A stretch of 14,022 nucleotides of DNA from NCBI GenBank assembly GCA_003162255.1, contig PMMJ01000477.1:1-14022 (forward strand), in the 5' to 3' direction. Made by a program: the position numbers and the translations under genes. This document shows positions 1 through 8,074 of this stretch, piece by piece; position 1 is the first letter of the stretch; each line of letters starts with the position of its first letter. The DNA comes from Acidobacteriaceae bacterium (GTDB lineage Bacteria > Acidobacteriota > Terriglobia > Terriglobales > Acidobacteriaceae). Under the pieces are notes generated by a model that had not been told where the DNA came from, did no database searches, and was given only the letters and a program-made list of their open reading frames with translations.

Positions 1-221
1 GTGATGGAATCGCCCAGGAACACGACTCTCGCTTCTCCCTTGGCGGGCAAGCCGAGCTTGGCATCATCGTCGCGATATTTGGCCAGGTTCGGCCAGTCGC
101 GCAGGGTCGCTTCCATTTCTTTCTGGTCTTCTTTGAGAGACGCACAGGGATCCGACGGTTGCTGGGCCGCCGCATTGGCAGTTAGAACCGCGGCCATTAG
201 AACGACAAAGAGCGATTTCAT
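1..221 (-). CDS. Secreted SGNH/GDSL-type hydrolase, N-terminal part (runs off the left edge)
   Basis: Only the first 73 codons are visible; the gene continues beyond base 1. The ATG at 221-219 opens a typical signal peptide (basic K2, hydrophobic core to about residue 17, cleavage likely after an A-x-A near residues 17-19). After a short Lys/Glu-rich linker comes VVFLGDSI at residues 66-73. This is block I of the SGNH hydrolase family, in which the Ser of GDS (residue 72) is the nucleophile. By family these are periplasmic or secreted esterases, often acting on acetylated sugars or lipids; the substrate cannot be told from this fragment. A GAGAGGG stretch about 11 bases upstream of the ATG may serve as ribosome site. 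It lies 72 bp downstream of the receptor gene on the same strand, so the pair may be co-transcribed, with the receptor importing or sensing what the hydrolase releases (inference). Confidence 0.75.
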   Translation of the reverse strand, partial: MKSLFVVLMAAVLTANAAAQQPSDPCASLKEDQKEMEATLRDWPNLAKYRDDDAKLGLPAKGEARVVFLGDSI

Positions 222-293
222 GAAAACGCGCACCCTCTCTTCAAATATTCGTGAACCAACTTCAGATGGATACAACGTTTCGGCTCTCCGGTG

Positions 294-3200
294 CTAGAAG
301 CTGATCTTCATCCCCAACTGCATCTGCCGGCTGGTGTTGGCGTAGCTGATCACGCCAAAGCCGCTGGACTCAATGTCTCGCTCCGGAAAACCGAGGTTGG
401 GATGATTGAACACGTCGGTAGCCTGGAACTTGAGTTCTACGTTCATTCCCTCGTGGAGCTGGGCGAGAGAGAAGTCTTTCAAGAGCGCCAGATCCACCGT
501 CCGCCAGTTCGGCGCGTTCACAATATTTCTTCCCGTGTTTCCGAACGTGTTGGCGGGTGCCTGCACAAAGGCGGACGTGTTGAACCAGCAGTTGATGGTC
601 CCCACCCGATCCCCACTCGGGCAATTGCCACTGCGCGGGTTGCCGACCTGGTTGGGGCGAAAGGTCCCCGAGAGCGCTCCACTGTTGTTCGCACTGTCGA
701 ATGGGCTGAAGGGCAAGCCGCTGCGAATCTGGTAGATGGAGGAGAGTTGCCAACCGCCGGCGACAGCATTCACCAGCCCTCCCTGTTGCAGGAAGCGCTT
801 CCCTCTTCCGAAGGGAAGGTGGTACACGAAATTTCCGTTGAACATATTTCGGATGTCAGTAGCCGCCCGGCCATAGTTCCCTGCCGGGTTGCTGGCGTTC
901 TGCCAGCCCACCCGATCAGCCGAGCCGGCGCCGCCCCAACCAGCGCTGGTCAGCGTATCCATCGCCTTCGCCCAACTGTAGTTCGCCTGCAACGAAAATT
1001 CTCTTGAGAGCTGTTTCTTGACCGTGATTTGAAGCGCATTGTAGTTGGACCACCCGTCAAAGTAGGCAGCACTGATCTGCCCGAAAAGCGGGTAGGGACG
1101 GGCACCTTGTCCGCCTCCCAGTTTGTTGGCGGGCACCTGATTCAGGTCTCGCGTGTATTGCAGGTTGACGCCCCGGTTGCCAACATAACCCACATCGAGA
1201 ACCACGCCACCCTTCAACTCGTGCTGTACATCGAGATGGAATTGCTCGGTATAAGGAATCGGCGAGTTGTAAAACGAATAGTTGACGTCGGTGCCGTTCA
1301 GGAGGTCGGGAGTCCGAGTCGAATTGCTCGGATAGACAAGTCTTCCTGGCGGTGGTCCAGCTGAGAGCTGGAACAGAAGCGCCGGGTTCGAGGAATCGTA
1401 GGTCATCGAGCCCGATGGCACCCAGCCCTGTCCCCAGGCTTGTGCGGGGGCAGTGATGTTCTGCCCCGCAATGATGTTGTAGATTCCGAAACCGCCACGG
1501 ATCGACCAGTCTTTGCCGGGCGCCCATGCGAAGCCGAGCCGCGGCGAAAAAATCGCGGGCTTGGTCTCCGTCAGCGAGTTGCGTCCGTTCTGCCCCGCGT
1601 ACCACATGGCTCCAAGTGAACCGTCAGCCGGATTCACGATATTCGGCTGGAATGTGGACAGCTTGTTGTGAATCTCGCTCCACCCACTCTGCAGCGTGTA
1701 GCGCACCCCCAGGGTCAGAGTCAGGTTCGGCTTAACCTTGTATTCATCCTGGGCGAAAGCCTGCGCGCTATACATCCGCCCACCGGTCTCCGGATTAATC
1801 GAGACGCTCCATGAAGACGGCGCTCCCAGGAGAAAATCCGCATATCCTTCACCCTCGGTCGGGATGCCGTTGGTTAACGCCTGGTCCGCTGGATTCTGGG
1901 TAAATACACCGCTAAAATCGAATGCTCCCGCACTTGCCGTCCCCCAGCCCGTGTTCACCCACCACCGGTCGAACTCTCCACCAAACTTGAGAATGTGTTT
2001 GCCTTTGACCCAAGTCATGACTTCCGAAGGTACAAAGGTAGTTTCCGCATCGATCGCGGGAGGAAATGGCGTGTACCCAATCGCCGTGCTGAGAGCGCCT
2101 TCCATCGACATCGATGGAAACATGTTGTCCGGTGCGTAGGTCATTCCTAGCTTCGCGGGCCATCCCTGTCCCTGGTTGTTGACCGTAGCAACACCGCGCG
2201 CGCGGCTGAGAGAAAAGCGGAATTCGCTGACCAGATTCGGGGTGACCGTCCAGACGTCCGTAAGCTGTCCCTGAGGCTCCGTTCCGCCCCAGGTTCCACA
2301 GTTGATGGCACAGTTCTGGTCGTTCAACGGAGTGTTGTACTTCACATACATCATCGAACCTGTCAGGCGATTCTTGGGTGTGATGTCGTAATCTACTTTG
2401 CCCTGAAACCAGGTGTTCGTGTTCGGTGACGCCAGATTCGTGTAGTAGTTATTGAAAAGTCCTGGTCGGTTGGGCGTCGGGAAGTTTTTCTGCACCTCCA
2501 GCGCCACTGAATCCATCCGGTTCTGCGGAATGATGTTGCCGGCAAAAGGTAGACGGCAGTTCCCATTGCTGGGATCGGTCGTAGCCGGATCGAAGATCTG
2601 GCCGTTAATGACTTGCTGTCCATTGCAAGGGTTAATGATCGGATTGCCGTTATTATCGACTGCCGGCGCCCCGAGGAGTACAGAAAAATCACCGCTCGTG
2701 TATCCCGTCGCCCCCGTCGTTGGATAGCTGGTCGGAGCGGGCGAGGACGTATTGCTCGGATTTCTCTGATAGGCAAAGAAAAAGAATGCTTTGTCTTTCT
2801 TGATCGGACCGCCAATGTTGAACCCATATTCGTTCCAGCGAATTGGCGGATTGCTTTGCGCAAATTTGTTGAGCGCGTTGAAGGCGTCGTTTTGGATGTA
2901 TTCGTAAACCGTGCCGTGAAAACTGTTGGTCCCACTCTTGGTGATCACGTTGAAAACCGAGAAGCCGCTGCCGTGCTCCGCCCCAAAGTTCGAGGTGTTA
3001 GCGCTGACCTCTTCAATGGAGTCAATCGGCGGAGCCAGCAAATCGGCGTTCGAAGACTGACCAAACATCGCGATGCCGCCATCGATCTGCCAATTGGAGA
3101 AATATCCCGCCTGCCCATTCACGCCGACCGAGTCGCCACCCGTCTTCTCATTCCAGCCGGGATTCACGCCCGGCAAGGAGGCAAGAATGTCCATCCAACT

Positions 3201-3668
3201 ACGATTGCCAGTCGGCGCGTCGGCCACCAGATCGGTGCCGAACCGGGTGTTTGTGTCCGTAGTCTCGGTTTCCAGGTCGGGCTGCGTCGCAGTAACCGTG
3301 ACTTTCTCCGAACTCATGCCCACATCGAGGGCCGCATTGATCGTAATGGTCTGAACGTGCAATTCAATACCATCCCGTACCAGCGTTTTGAATGCGTCCT
3401 TCGAAAATGTCAGCGAATATTGGCCCGGCGCGACATAGGGAGCGTCGTATACACCCGAAGGATCGGTCGTGACCGTCTGGACGACCCCCGTGAAAATGTT
3501 GGTGATTGCAACCTTGACGCCGGGTAACACCGCCTGAGACTGGTCCGTGACCGTTCCCCGAATCTCGCCGCTCTGCCGGCTCTGGCCGACAGCCGGGACG
3601 AAGAATGAAGGAATCAATAAAGCGAGGACGGATACAAAACGCAACCTGCTGGGTCCGAAGGACGACAT
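294..3668 (-). CDS. TonB-dependent receptor, Oar-like, with N-terminal carboxypeptidase-regulatory domain
   Basis: A 1124-residue outer-membrane protein. The frame is open to 3734, but the ATG at 3668-3666 is preferred because AAGGAG lies about 9 bases before it and a signal peptide begins there (hydrophobic core about residues 11-25, cleavage near AVG-Q at 28). Residues about 33-115 form a carboxypeptidase-regulatory-like beta-sandwich (GTVTDxxxAVLPGVKV, then DPSGVYDAPYVAPGQYSL). A plug domain follows at about 130-250 (DAPTGNRSWMDILASLPGV, then FNVITKSGTNSFHGTVYEY). The rest is a large beta-barrel containing the Oar-type phrase NIGGPIKKDKAFFFFAYQ, and the chain ends in an aromatic F as outer-membrane barrels do. 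By family it takes up or binds large substrates such as oligosaccharides or peptides using TonB energy; the ligand is unknown. Such receptors are very abundant in acidobacteria. A possible minus-strand -35 (TTGACG, 3774-3769) has no convincing -10. Confidence 0.93.
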   Translation of the reverse strand: MSSFGPSRLRFVSVLALLIPSFFVPAVGQSRQSGEIRGTVTDQSQAVLPGVKVAITNIFTGVVQTVTTDPSGVYDAPYVAPGQYSLTFSKDAFKTLVRDGIELHVQTITINAALDVGMSSEKVTVTATQPDLETETTDTNTRFGTDLVADAPTGNRSWMDILASLPGVNPGWNEKTGGDSVGVNGQAGYFSNWQIDGGIAMFGQSSNADLLAPPIDSIEEVSANTSNFGAEHGSGFSVFNVITKSGTNSFHGTVYEYIQNDAFNALNKFAQSNPPIRWNEYGFNIGGPIKKDKAFFFFAYQRNPSNTSSPAPTSYPTTGATGYTSGDFSVLLGAPAVDNNGNPIINPCNGQQVINGQIFDPATTDPSNGNCRLPFAGNIIPQNRMDSVALEVQKNFPTPNRPGLFNNYYTNLASPNTNTWFQGKVDYDITPKNRLTGSMMYVKYNTPLNDQNCAINCGTWGGTEPQGQLTDVWTVTPNLVSEFRFSLSRARGVATVNNQGQGWPAKLGMTYAPDNMFPSMSMEGALSTAIGYTPFPPAIDAETTFVPSEVMTWVKGKHILKFGGEFDRWWVNTGWGTASAGAFDFSGVFTQNPADQALTNGIPTEGEGYADFLLGAPSSWSVSINPETGGRMYSAQAFAQDEYKVKPNLTLTLGVRYTLQSGWSEIHNKLSTFQPNIVNPADGSLGAMWYAGQNGRNSLTETKPAIFSPRLGFAWAPGKDWSIRGGFGIYNIIAGQNITAPAQAWGQGWVPSGSMTYDSSNPALLFQLSAGPPPGRLVYPSNSTRTPDLLNGTDVNYSFYNSPIPYTEQFHLDVQHELKGGVVLDVGYVGNRGVNLQYTRDLNQVPANKLGGGQGARPYPLFGQISAAYFDGWSNYNALQITVKKQLSREFSLQANYSWAKAMDTLTSAGWGGAGSADRVGWQNASNPAGNYGRAATDIRNMFNGNFVYHLPFGRGKRFLQQGGLVNAVAGGWQLSSIYQIRSGLPFSPFDSANNSGALSGTFRPNQVGNPRSGNCPSGDRVGTINCWFNTSAFVQAPANTFGNTGRNIVNAPNWRTVDLALLKDFSLAQLHEGMNVELKFQATDVFNHPNLGFPERDIESSGFGVISYANTSRQMQLGMKISF

Positions 3669-3984
3669 CACCAATTTCTCCTTATATACAGGTCCACCCG
3701 CTTCACAGCAGATGAAGGGGGACGGAACACGCACTCTAGCGTACCTTTGTCGAGCCTTCGCGCCTGAGCGTCAAGTTCGAAACAGTTCAGTGGCAGGTTT
3801 GAAACAACGATTGCGGCGACCTTCTGGTGGTTTGCGGCGGCTGACTACGGAATTGTGGAGGAACTTGGGCTCATGCAAACGACCCTACGCTTTTTCACAG
3901 ATGTCGATACCGCCTGCAGTTTCTGCCAGTCCGACCAATTTGCTGGAAAAGCTCGTGCTACTCTACGCTGATTTGGGAGTGCAA
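3669..3984. other. Divergent intergenic region between the receptor and TPR genes
   Basis: This 316-bp stretch separates two divergently transcribed genes and should carry both promoters. I see no ORF with a signal peptide or ribosome site in it. The only clear translation signals are at its edges: AAGGAG for the receptor (minus) and GGGAG five bases before the TPR start (plus). A TTGACG hexamer on the minus strand at 3774-3769 resembles a -35 box, but no good -10 lies 16-18 bases downstream. Two near-identical octamers, TTCGAAAC and TTTGAAAC, lie close together around 3776-3806 and could be binding half-sites; this is weak. Confidence 0.35.
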
Positions 3985-5190
3985 ATGTTCAGAATCTTTA
4001 AGACGGTCTCCTTCCTGATTTGCCTGTCGTTCTCATTCGTCCTCTCTGCACAGAAATCCCCTACCGCTCCACAGCGCGAGATCCGCGAACACTTCACCAA
4101 AGCTCAGCAGGCCATGCAGGGAAGGCAACTCGATACTGCATTCGGTGAATTCAGCGCCATTCTGGCACTCGATCCCAAGAACGTCGAAGCCCGCGGAGAT
4201 CTGGGTGTCGTACAGTTTTTCCAGGGAAAATACGCCGACGCGAGCCCTAATCTTCAGGCGGCAGTCCGGGCCCAGCCTTCCCTCTGGAAAGCGCAAGCGA
4301 TCCTCGGCTTATGCGAAAAAGCCCAGGGAAGACTCGACTCCGCGAAAACGCTCCTGGAAAAGTCTGTTCCACATCTGCAGCAGGATCCAAAACTACAAGT
4401 CCGCGCGGGGCTTGCTCTGGTCGAACTCGATTATCGACGCCGGGATATGGAGAAAGCACTGGGCGTTCTCAGCTTGCTTCAGAACACGGATCCAACCAAC
4501 GCCGATGTTCTCTATGTCGTTTATCGAATCCACACCGATCTAGCCACCGAGGCGCGCCAAACCCTCGCCATGGTCGCCCCCGATTCCGCCCGCATGCACC
4601 AGCTTCTCGCCCAGCACCTGATCAATGAGCGAGATGCCAAGCACGCGGTCACGCAATATCGGGAAGCCATTCGGATTGACCCGCATCTTCCGGGAACGCA
4701 TTTTGAGCTGGGCGAGGCGATTCTAATGGACTCAGGTGCTACCGTGGGGCAACAGGAAGCGCAAAAGGAATTCGAAGCCGCCATTGCGGAGAATCCCGGC
4801 GACGCCAAGTCGGAATGCCGTCTGGGCGCGCTTTTCGGCTTGGGTGGCGACAACGAGAACGCGAGGAAACATTACTTGCGCGCTGCGGAACTCGATCCTA
4901 CGGAGTCAGAGGCCCAAGCTGGTCTGGGGAAAATCCTTATGTCCACCGGCCAGCCCAATGAGGCCCTACCCTTCTTGCTCGCTGCCGTTCGTCTCAATCC
5001 CATCAATGCGCCGGCCCACTATCGGTTGGCACAGCTGTATCGCCAGCTGGGACGTGCCGCAGATGCCGAAAAGGAACTCGCGACATTTAAGGAACTGCGA
5101 AACACCGAAGACCGCCTCCGTGAAGCCTATGCTCCGGCCGGGAAAGAGTCCGGCAGTTCTCAGGCGCTCAACCCTGACATCCCGCAATGA
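3985..5190 (+). CDS. Secreted tetratricopeptide-repeat (TPR) protein
   Basis: A 401-residue protein. The frame is open from 3547, overlapping the receptor gene on the other strand, but the ATG at 3985 is chosen because GGGAG lies five bases before it and it starts a clean signal peptide (MFRIFKTVSFLICLSFSFVLSAQ, cleavage near residue 22). About nine or ten degenerate 34-residue TPR units fill residues 30-380. Helix A carries the G/A pattern (for example LGVVQFFQGKYADAS, CRLGALFGLGGDNENARKHYLRAAELDPTE, AHYRLAQLYRQLGRAADAEKEL), and units end in the usual DP or NP turn. TPR arrays are protein-protein scaffolds with no enzymatic activity of their own. The signal peptide places this one in the periplasm or on the outer membrane. 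The partner is unknown; the following membrane-protein gene is a candidate by proximity. Confidence 0.9.
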   Translation: MFRIFKTVSFLICLSFSFVLSAQKSPTAPQREIREHFTKAQQAMQGRQLDTAFGEFSAILALDPKNVEARGDLGVVQFFQGKYADASPNLQAAVRAQPSLWKAQAILGLCEKAQGRLDSAKTLLEKSVPHLQQDPKLQVRAGLALVELDYRRRDMEKALGVLSLLQNTDPTNADVLYVVYRIHTDLATEARQTLAMVAPDSARMHQLLAQHLINERDAKHAVTQYREAIRIDPHLPGTHFELGEAILMDSGATVGQQEAQKEFEAAIAENPGDAKSECRLGALFGLGGDNENARKHYLRAAELDPTESEAQAGLGKILMSTGQPNEALPFLLAAVRLNPINAPAHYRLAQLYRQLGRAADAEKELATFKELRNTEDRLREAYAPAGKESGSSQALNPDIPQ

Positions 5191-5337
5191 GGGGTCGGGT
5201 CGGTGCGCATTCAGCCGGGACCAGTTACGCCAACGTTTCGAACATATTCAAACATCTGGCAATCAAAGGCCTTGCGCTCAAATCCAGGCACGCCTTCACG
5301 CCAACGCTGTGCTAAGATTCGCGCGGGACAGCTTTCC

Positions 5338-6534
5338 GTGTCGCACATCTCTTCATTCTCGCAGCCGAAACCGAATCCGGAATCCAATCGCACCGAACCA
5401 TCGATACCGGAACCCATGGTGCGCGAGGAACTAGATCGAGTGCTCGCGAGCCACGACTTCCAGGCGAGCAAGCTCTGTCAGAGTTTCCTGCGCTATGTGG
5501 TCGAGAGCGCTCTGAACGGACACACCGATGGTCTTAAGGAGCGCACCATCGGGATCGAAGTCTTTGGCAAGCCGACGTCGTACGATCCCAGCGAAGATGC
5601 GGGGGTTCGAGTTAAAGCAGGCGAAGTGCGAAAACGGCTGCGATCCTATTACTCCAACCAGCCGGCCGACGCCAAAGTGTGGATCGAACTACCTTCGGGA
5701 ACCTATGTTCCCGAGTTCCACCTATTTAAACGCGCAGAACAGCCGACCCCCTCCAAGCCTTGGGTGCGCTCGTGGACATTCTTGGCCATCTCAGGAACAG
5801 GTCTTCTGGGTTTGGCGCTAGCTGCATTTTTCTTTTTGCGGCCCCATCCCGCCGCAGATGCCCTCGATCAGTTTTGGTCTCCAGTCCTGCAAAGTCACCA
5901 GGCGGTATTTGTGTGTACAGCGCCAGTCCCCGTGTACTCCGACGTTCGGAATTCAGGCGGCGAGAACCCAACCAGAGTTGAAGATTTCGTGCTAATCCCC
6001 AATCGATTTGTCGCTGTCAGCGACGTAAACTCGGCAACGCAAATTGCCGAAATGTTCAGCCGGATGGGAGAGCCTTACAAGCTTCGGATTGGAAATGACG
6101 TCTCGTTCCGCGATCTCCGCGCAGCTCCGGCCGTCCTGGTGGGGTTCTCCTACACGCAATGGCATGAAATCGGCGAGCATTTCCTTTATTCCATCGATTT
6201 ATCGCACCGGCCTTTTGGCGTTTCCCAAGACGGCGCTCTTACGAATTGGACTATCAAAACCCACCCCGACGACCCCGAGCTGAATGAAGATTATGCGATT
6301 GTGTCGCGTGTCTATTATCCCGGCACGAACAGCATCATCGTGGAAATCACGGGCATCTCCCACTACGGCACGGAAGCAGCTGCTGACCTGGTGACGAACG
6401 CAGCGCTTCTCCAGGAAGCACTCCGCAGACTACCCGCAGGGTGGCAGCAGAAAAATGTCCAGATCGTTCTGCACGTGGAAGTAATTTCGGGTTCCCCGTC
6501 GGTCCCCACCGTTGTCGCTACGCATGTTTGGTAG
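5338..6534 (+). CDS. Single-pass membrane protein: cytosolic domain of unknown function plus extracytoplasmic domain
   Basis: A 398-residue protein from the GTG at 5338. A longer form from the GTG at 5203 is possible, since GAGGGG overlaps the preceding stop eight bases before it, but those 45 extra codons have near-random third positions and no recognisable structure. An ATG at 5416 is a shorter alternative. Residues about 27-125 form a conserved-looking domain (FLRYVVESALNG, LKERTIGIEVFGKPTSYDPSEDAGVRV, ELPSGTYVPEF). I have seen this type in acidobacterial and proteobacterial TolB-like or adenylate-cyclase-like proteins, and the helical VRVKAGEVRKRLRSYY part could bind nucleic acid or nucleotide, but no function is established here. 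A transmembrane helix spans about 145-167, preceded by basic residues, giving N-in/C-out topology. Residues 168-398 are an extracytoplasmic domain I do not recognise. The layout suggests a sensor or signalling protein (inference). It follows the TPR gene on the same strand. Confidence 0.72.
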   Translation: MSHISSFSQPKPNPESNRTEPSIPEPMVREELDRVLASHDFQASKLCQSFLRYVVESALNGHTDGLKERTIGIEVFGKPTSYDPSEDAGVRVKAGEVRKRLRSYYSNQPADAKVWIELPSGTYVPEFHLFKRAEQPTPSKPWVRSWTFLAISGTGLLGLALAAFFFLRPHPAADALDQFWSPVLQSHQAVFVCTAPVPVYSDVRNSGGENPTRVEDFVLIPNRFVAVSDVNSATQIAEMFSRMGEPYKLRIGNDVSFRDLRAAPAVLVGFSYTQWHEIGEHFLYSIDLSHRPFGVSQDGALTNWTIKTHPDDPELNEDYAIVSRVYYPGTNSIIVEITGISHYGTEAAADLVTNAALLQEALRRLPAGWQQKNVQIVLHVEVISGSPSVPTVVATHVW

Positions 6535-6893
6535 GAATGATCGAGGTCAGCGCTCGCCTCATTCCCCGTGATTCCCGGGGCCTGCGATAAACAGAAAGTG
6601 CAGCGGTACGCCTGCTGTGCCGCGTCAACTGAGAACCCCTGGCAGACACCACCAAGGCGAAAATACGCAATCTTAATGGTTAAGGTGATGCGTCATGCCA
6701 GCCTCGAATCGGTTGAGGTCGCGCCTCGCGCTGAATGCTATTGATGACCTGACCGGAAGGAGTGCGGCGAATCGCAAGTTCAAAAAAAGACATTCCCTCG
6801 CCAATCGCCAAGCACAGCCGCATTCTCTCCTCACACTTCTCTGTCGAAGGTGCAAGCCGTTGATTAGTATTGTCAATTCCCTCGGGCTCGATT

Positions 6894-6922
6894 CGAACAA
6901 CTGATTCTGAATCAGTTGCTCG
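6894..6922. repeat. 29-bp near-perfect palindrome
   Basis: Arms CAACTGATTC and GAATCAGTTG (6898-6907 and 6909-6918) are perfect around a single central T. The symmetry continues after one mismatch with CGA/TCG on the outside (13 of 14 pairs). No T-tract follows on either strand, so it is more like a dimer-binding operator, recombinase site or mRNA hairpin than a terminator. It lies in the gene-poor stretch upstream of the integrase remnant. Confidence 0.6.
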
Positions 6923-7022
6923 GTCACACATGGCAGCAAGTCAGTTAATCATGAAACCACGACCATCTCTTCCCTGCCCTGATGCGCTGCATTCTGGGCG
7001 CTTGTCCTCAATCACCGAGTGC

Positions 7023-7057
7023 TGTTACTGCTTTGCGCGGCAGTAACAAGCATTTTT
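7023..7057 (+). terminator. Stem-loop followed by T-tract (possible terminator)
   Basis: A perfect 9-bp stem TGTTACTGC/GCAGTAACA (7023-7031 and 7040-7048) with an eight-base loop is followed four bases later by TTTTT (7053-7057). This matches a weak Rho-independent terminator on the plus strand. No gene lies immediately upstream, so if real it would belong to a gene that has been lost, or it may only be a structural hairpin of the mobile region. Confidence 0.35.
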
Positions 7058-7079
7058 CCTCCGGTCTTATCCCTAAATA

Positions 7080-7102
7080 TGCTCGCGAATATAACGCGAG
7101 CA
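7080..7102. repeat. Short inverted repeat (8-bp arms)
   Basis: TGCTCGCG and CGCGAGCA are perfect inverted arms around an AT-only seven-base loop (aatataa). The structure would be a stable hairpin in RNA or single-stranded DNA. It has no T-tract and lies 170 bases before the integrase remnant; its function is unknown. Confidence 0.5.
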
Positions 7103-7272
7103 AATTGTGCGCCACGCCCAAAGAGTGTTTTCGGAACCATTGCAGAATCAGGGTCATAGCTTCACGCGAGTTCCCAGACAATGCCCGTCAGCGGCGGTGG
7201 CACCTGCAACAGGCTGATTCCGCTAGCTTTGTTCCGAAGCATGGCGCACAAATCAGGGTGGAGAAAACACCA

Positions 7273-7740
7273 ATGATGCAACACAGATATCAAAATGGAT
7301 CTTTGACCAAGAGGAGCAACAGGTTTAGTGAGGACGTCTGGCAGTTCCGCTTTTACGAAACCACGCCGGAAGGCTGCCGATACCGTAAGTCAACCAGCGT
7401 GGGGACCGTAGCCCAGTACCCAACCAAGTCAGATGCCTTGCGCTTCATCGAACCCCTTCGCATCCGATTGAATCTGTATCACCGATTCGGGAGGCCGGTA
7501 TCAGTCGGCGCTCTGATGGATCACTATGTCGAACACGATTTACGGGAACGGCGACATTCAACACAACAATCCAATTTATCGACTCTGAATCGCTGGATTC
7601 GACCCCGCTGGGGTGACTCTCTGCTGGAGCAAGTCAAGCCTCTCGCAGTCGAACAGTGGCTTCGGTCTCTTGCCTTAGCACCAAAGACCAAGGTCAAGAA
7701 TTCAAAGACGTCAACAGACCGATTATTAATAGATCTATAG
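7273..7740 (+). pseudogene. Tyrosine recombinase/integrase, 3'-truncated remnant
   Basis: This is the N-terminal third of an integrase related to the intact one at 8796. From the ATG at 7273 (GGAG nine bases upstream) it encodes 155 residues, of which about the first 140 align with the intact protein. Shared landmarks are RYQxGS at the start, DVW near residue 22, VGTVxQY at 43-49, IRPxWGD at 109-115 and VxPxxVxxWLRxLxLxPK up to about 138. These cover the arm-type DNA-binding region and the core-binding SAM-like domain. Similarity stops after about K140 (base 7692) and the frame then ends in TAG at 7738. The whole catalytic domain (R, K, HxxR, H and Y) is missing, so it cannot recombine DNA. 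The downstream neighbour is a truncated conjugal pilin on the opposite strand, which shows a deletion or rearrangement here. Confidence 0.85.
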
Positions 7741-7961
7741 CCGCCGATCACGATTGCAACCAGACTCGCAACCTTCGCAATCGTGCCGGTGAAAAGGCTT
7801 TGGATGGCGGTAAAGCCGGTGTCGAACGGTGAACCTTGCGCCAGCGCGGACACAGGGATGACCAGAAGAAGGATGACAAGGACGGAAGTTGAACGCGTCC
7901 ACTTCGACCGAAGACGGGACTGGATTTGGCGGATGAACTGGACTCGGGACCAACGTGTCAT
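7737..7961 (-). pseudogene. TrbC/VirB2-type conjugal pilin, 3'-truncated remnant
   Basis: The ATG at 7961-7959 has an excellent ribosome site (GGGAGGT five bases before it). Residues 1-75 read as a TrbC/VirB2 major pilin subunit: a basic N-terminus, a hydrophobic export signal (about 25-40) with likely cleavage at SALA-Q, then a mature start QGSPFDTGF and the first membrane helix TGTIAKVASLVAIVIGGY. In the family this helix is followed by a Lys-containing loop and a second helix; here the frame leaves pilin sequence right after IGGY (base 7737) and enters about 44 bases of unassigned DNA and then the antisense of the integrase remnant. An in-frame chimera could continue to 7524, but it would be non-functional as pilin. 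This is the only trace of a type IV secretion (conjugation) operon in the window. The family assignment rests on recognised sequence pattern, not on a search. Confidence 0.72.
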
Positions 7962-8026
7962 TTGCACCTCCCGCAGCACCTCAAATCGGCTGCTTGTGGC
8001 GCAAACTTAACCGGACTCAATGACGC

Positions 8027-8074
8027 TGTCCAACAACTTCTCGTCACTCTGTTATTCCTGGGAGGAATAACAGA
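8027..8074. repeat. Inverted repeat, left copy (arm plus 27-bp palindrome)
   Basis: Bases 8027-8060 are the exact reverse complement of 8407-8440 (34 of 34). The inner end is itself a palindrome at 8048-8074: arms TCTGTTATTCCT and AGGAATAACAGA around GGG. The outer part is an asymmetric arm that starts TGTCCAACAAC. Similarity to the right copy continues through the palindrome to about base 8075. The copy lies 66 bp upstream of the start of the pilin remnant, with its arm facing that gene. Confidence 0.9.

Larger units (their letters stand above)
6535..7272. other. Gene-poor, hairpin-rich stretch at the left side of the mobile region
   Basis: These 738 bases carry no coding region I can defend. 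Codon use and base composition look less biased than in the neighbouring genes. The stretch contains three obvious dyads, listed separately (6894-6922, 7023-7057, 7080-7102). One minus-strand frame of 83 codons (6931-6680) reads like a plausible small soluble protein, but it has no ribosome site and its start overlaps the first palindrome, so I do not call it. I also looked here for a second copy of the 3' end of the tRNA at 10055-10131, as expected for a tRNA-integrated island, and did not see one. Confidence 0.5.

Noticed and set aside
3547..3984. Upstream extension of the TPR protein into the receptor gene
   Set aside because: The extension overlaps the receptor's coding strand and lacks TPR or signal sequence; the signal peptide and ribosome site place the start at 3985.
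6535..6590. Hairpin CCCCG/CGGGG after the membrane protein stop as a terminator
   Set aside because: The stem is only five pairs with a seven-base loop and no T-tract follows.
6680..6931. 83-codon minus-strand frame that reads like a small soluble protein
   Set aside because: No ribosome site precedes the ATG, the start overlaps a strong palindrome, and no family is recognised. It might be a degraded gene of the mobile region, but the evidence is too thin.
6982..7272. Upstream extension of the integrase remnant to 6982
   Set aside because: Codons before 7273 show no integrase similarity and run through two hairpins; the ATG at 7273 has a spaced GGAG and aligns with the N-terminus of the intact paralogue.
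7524..7736. Continuation of the pilin frame into the antisense of the integrase remnant
   Set aside because: The pilin pattern stops at IGGY and the rest is the reverse of integrase coding sequence plus junction DNA, so it is a chance open frame, not a pilin C-terminus.
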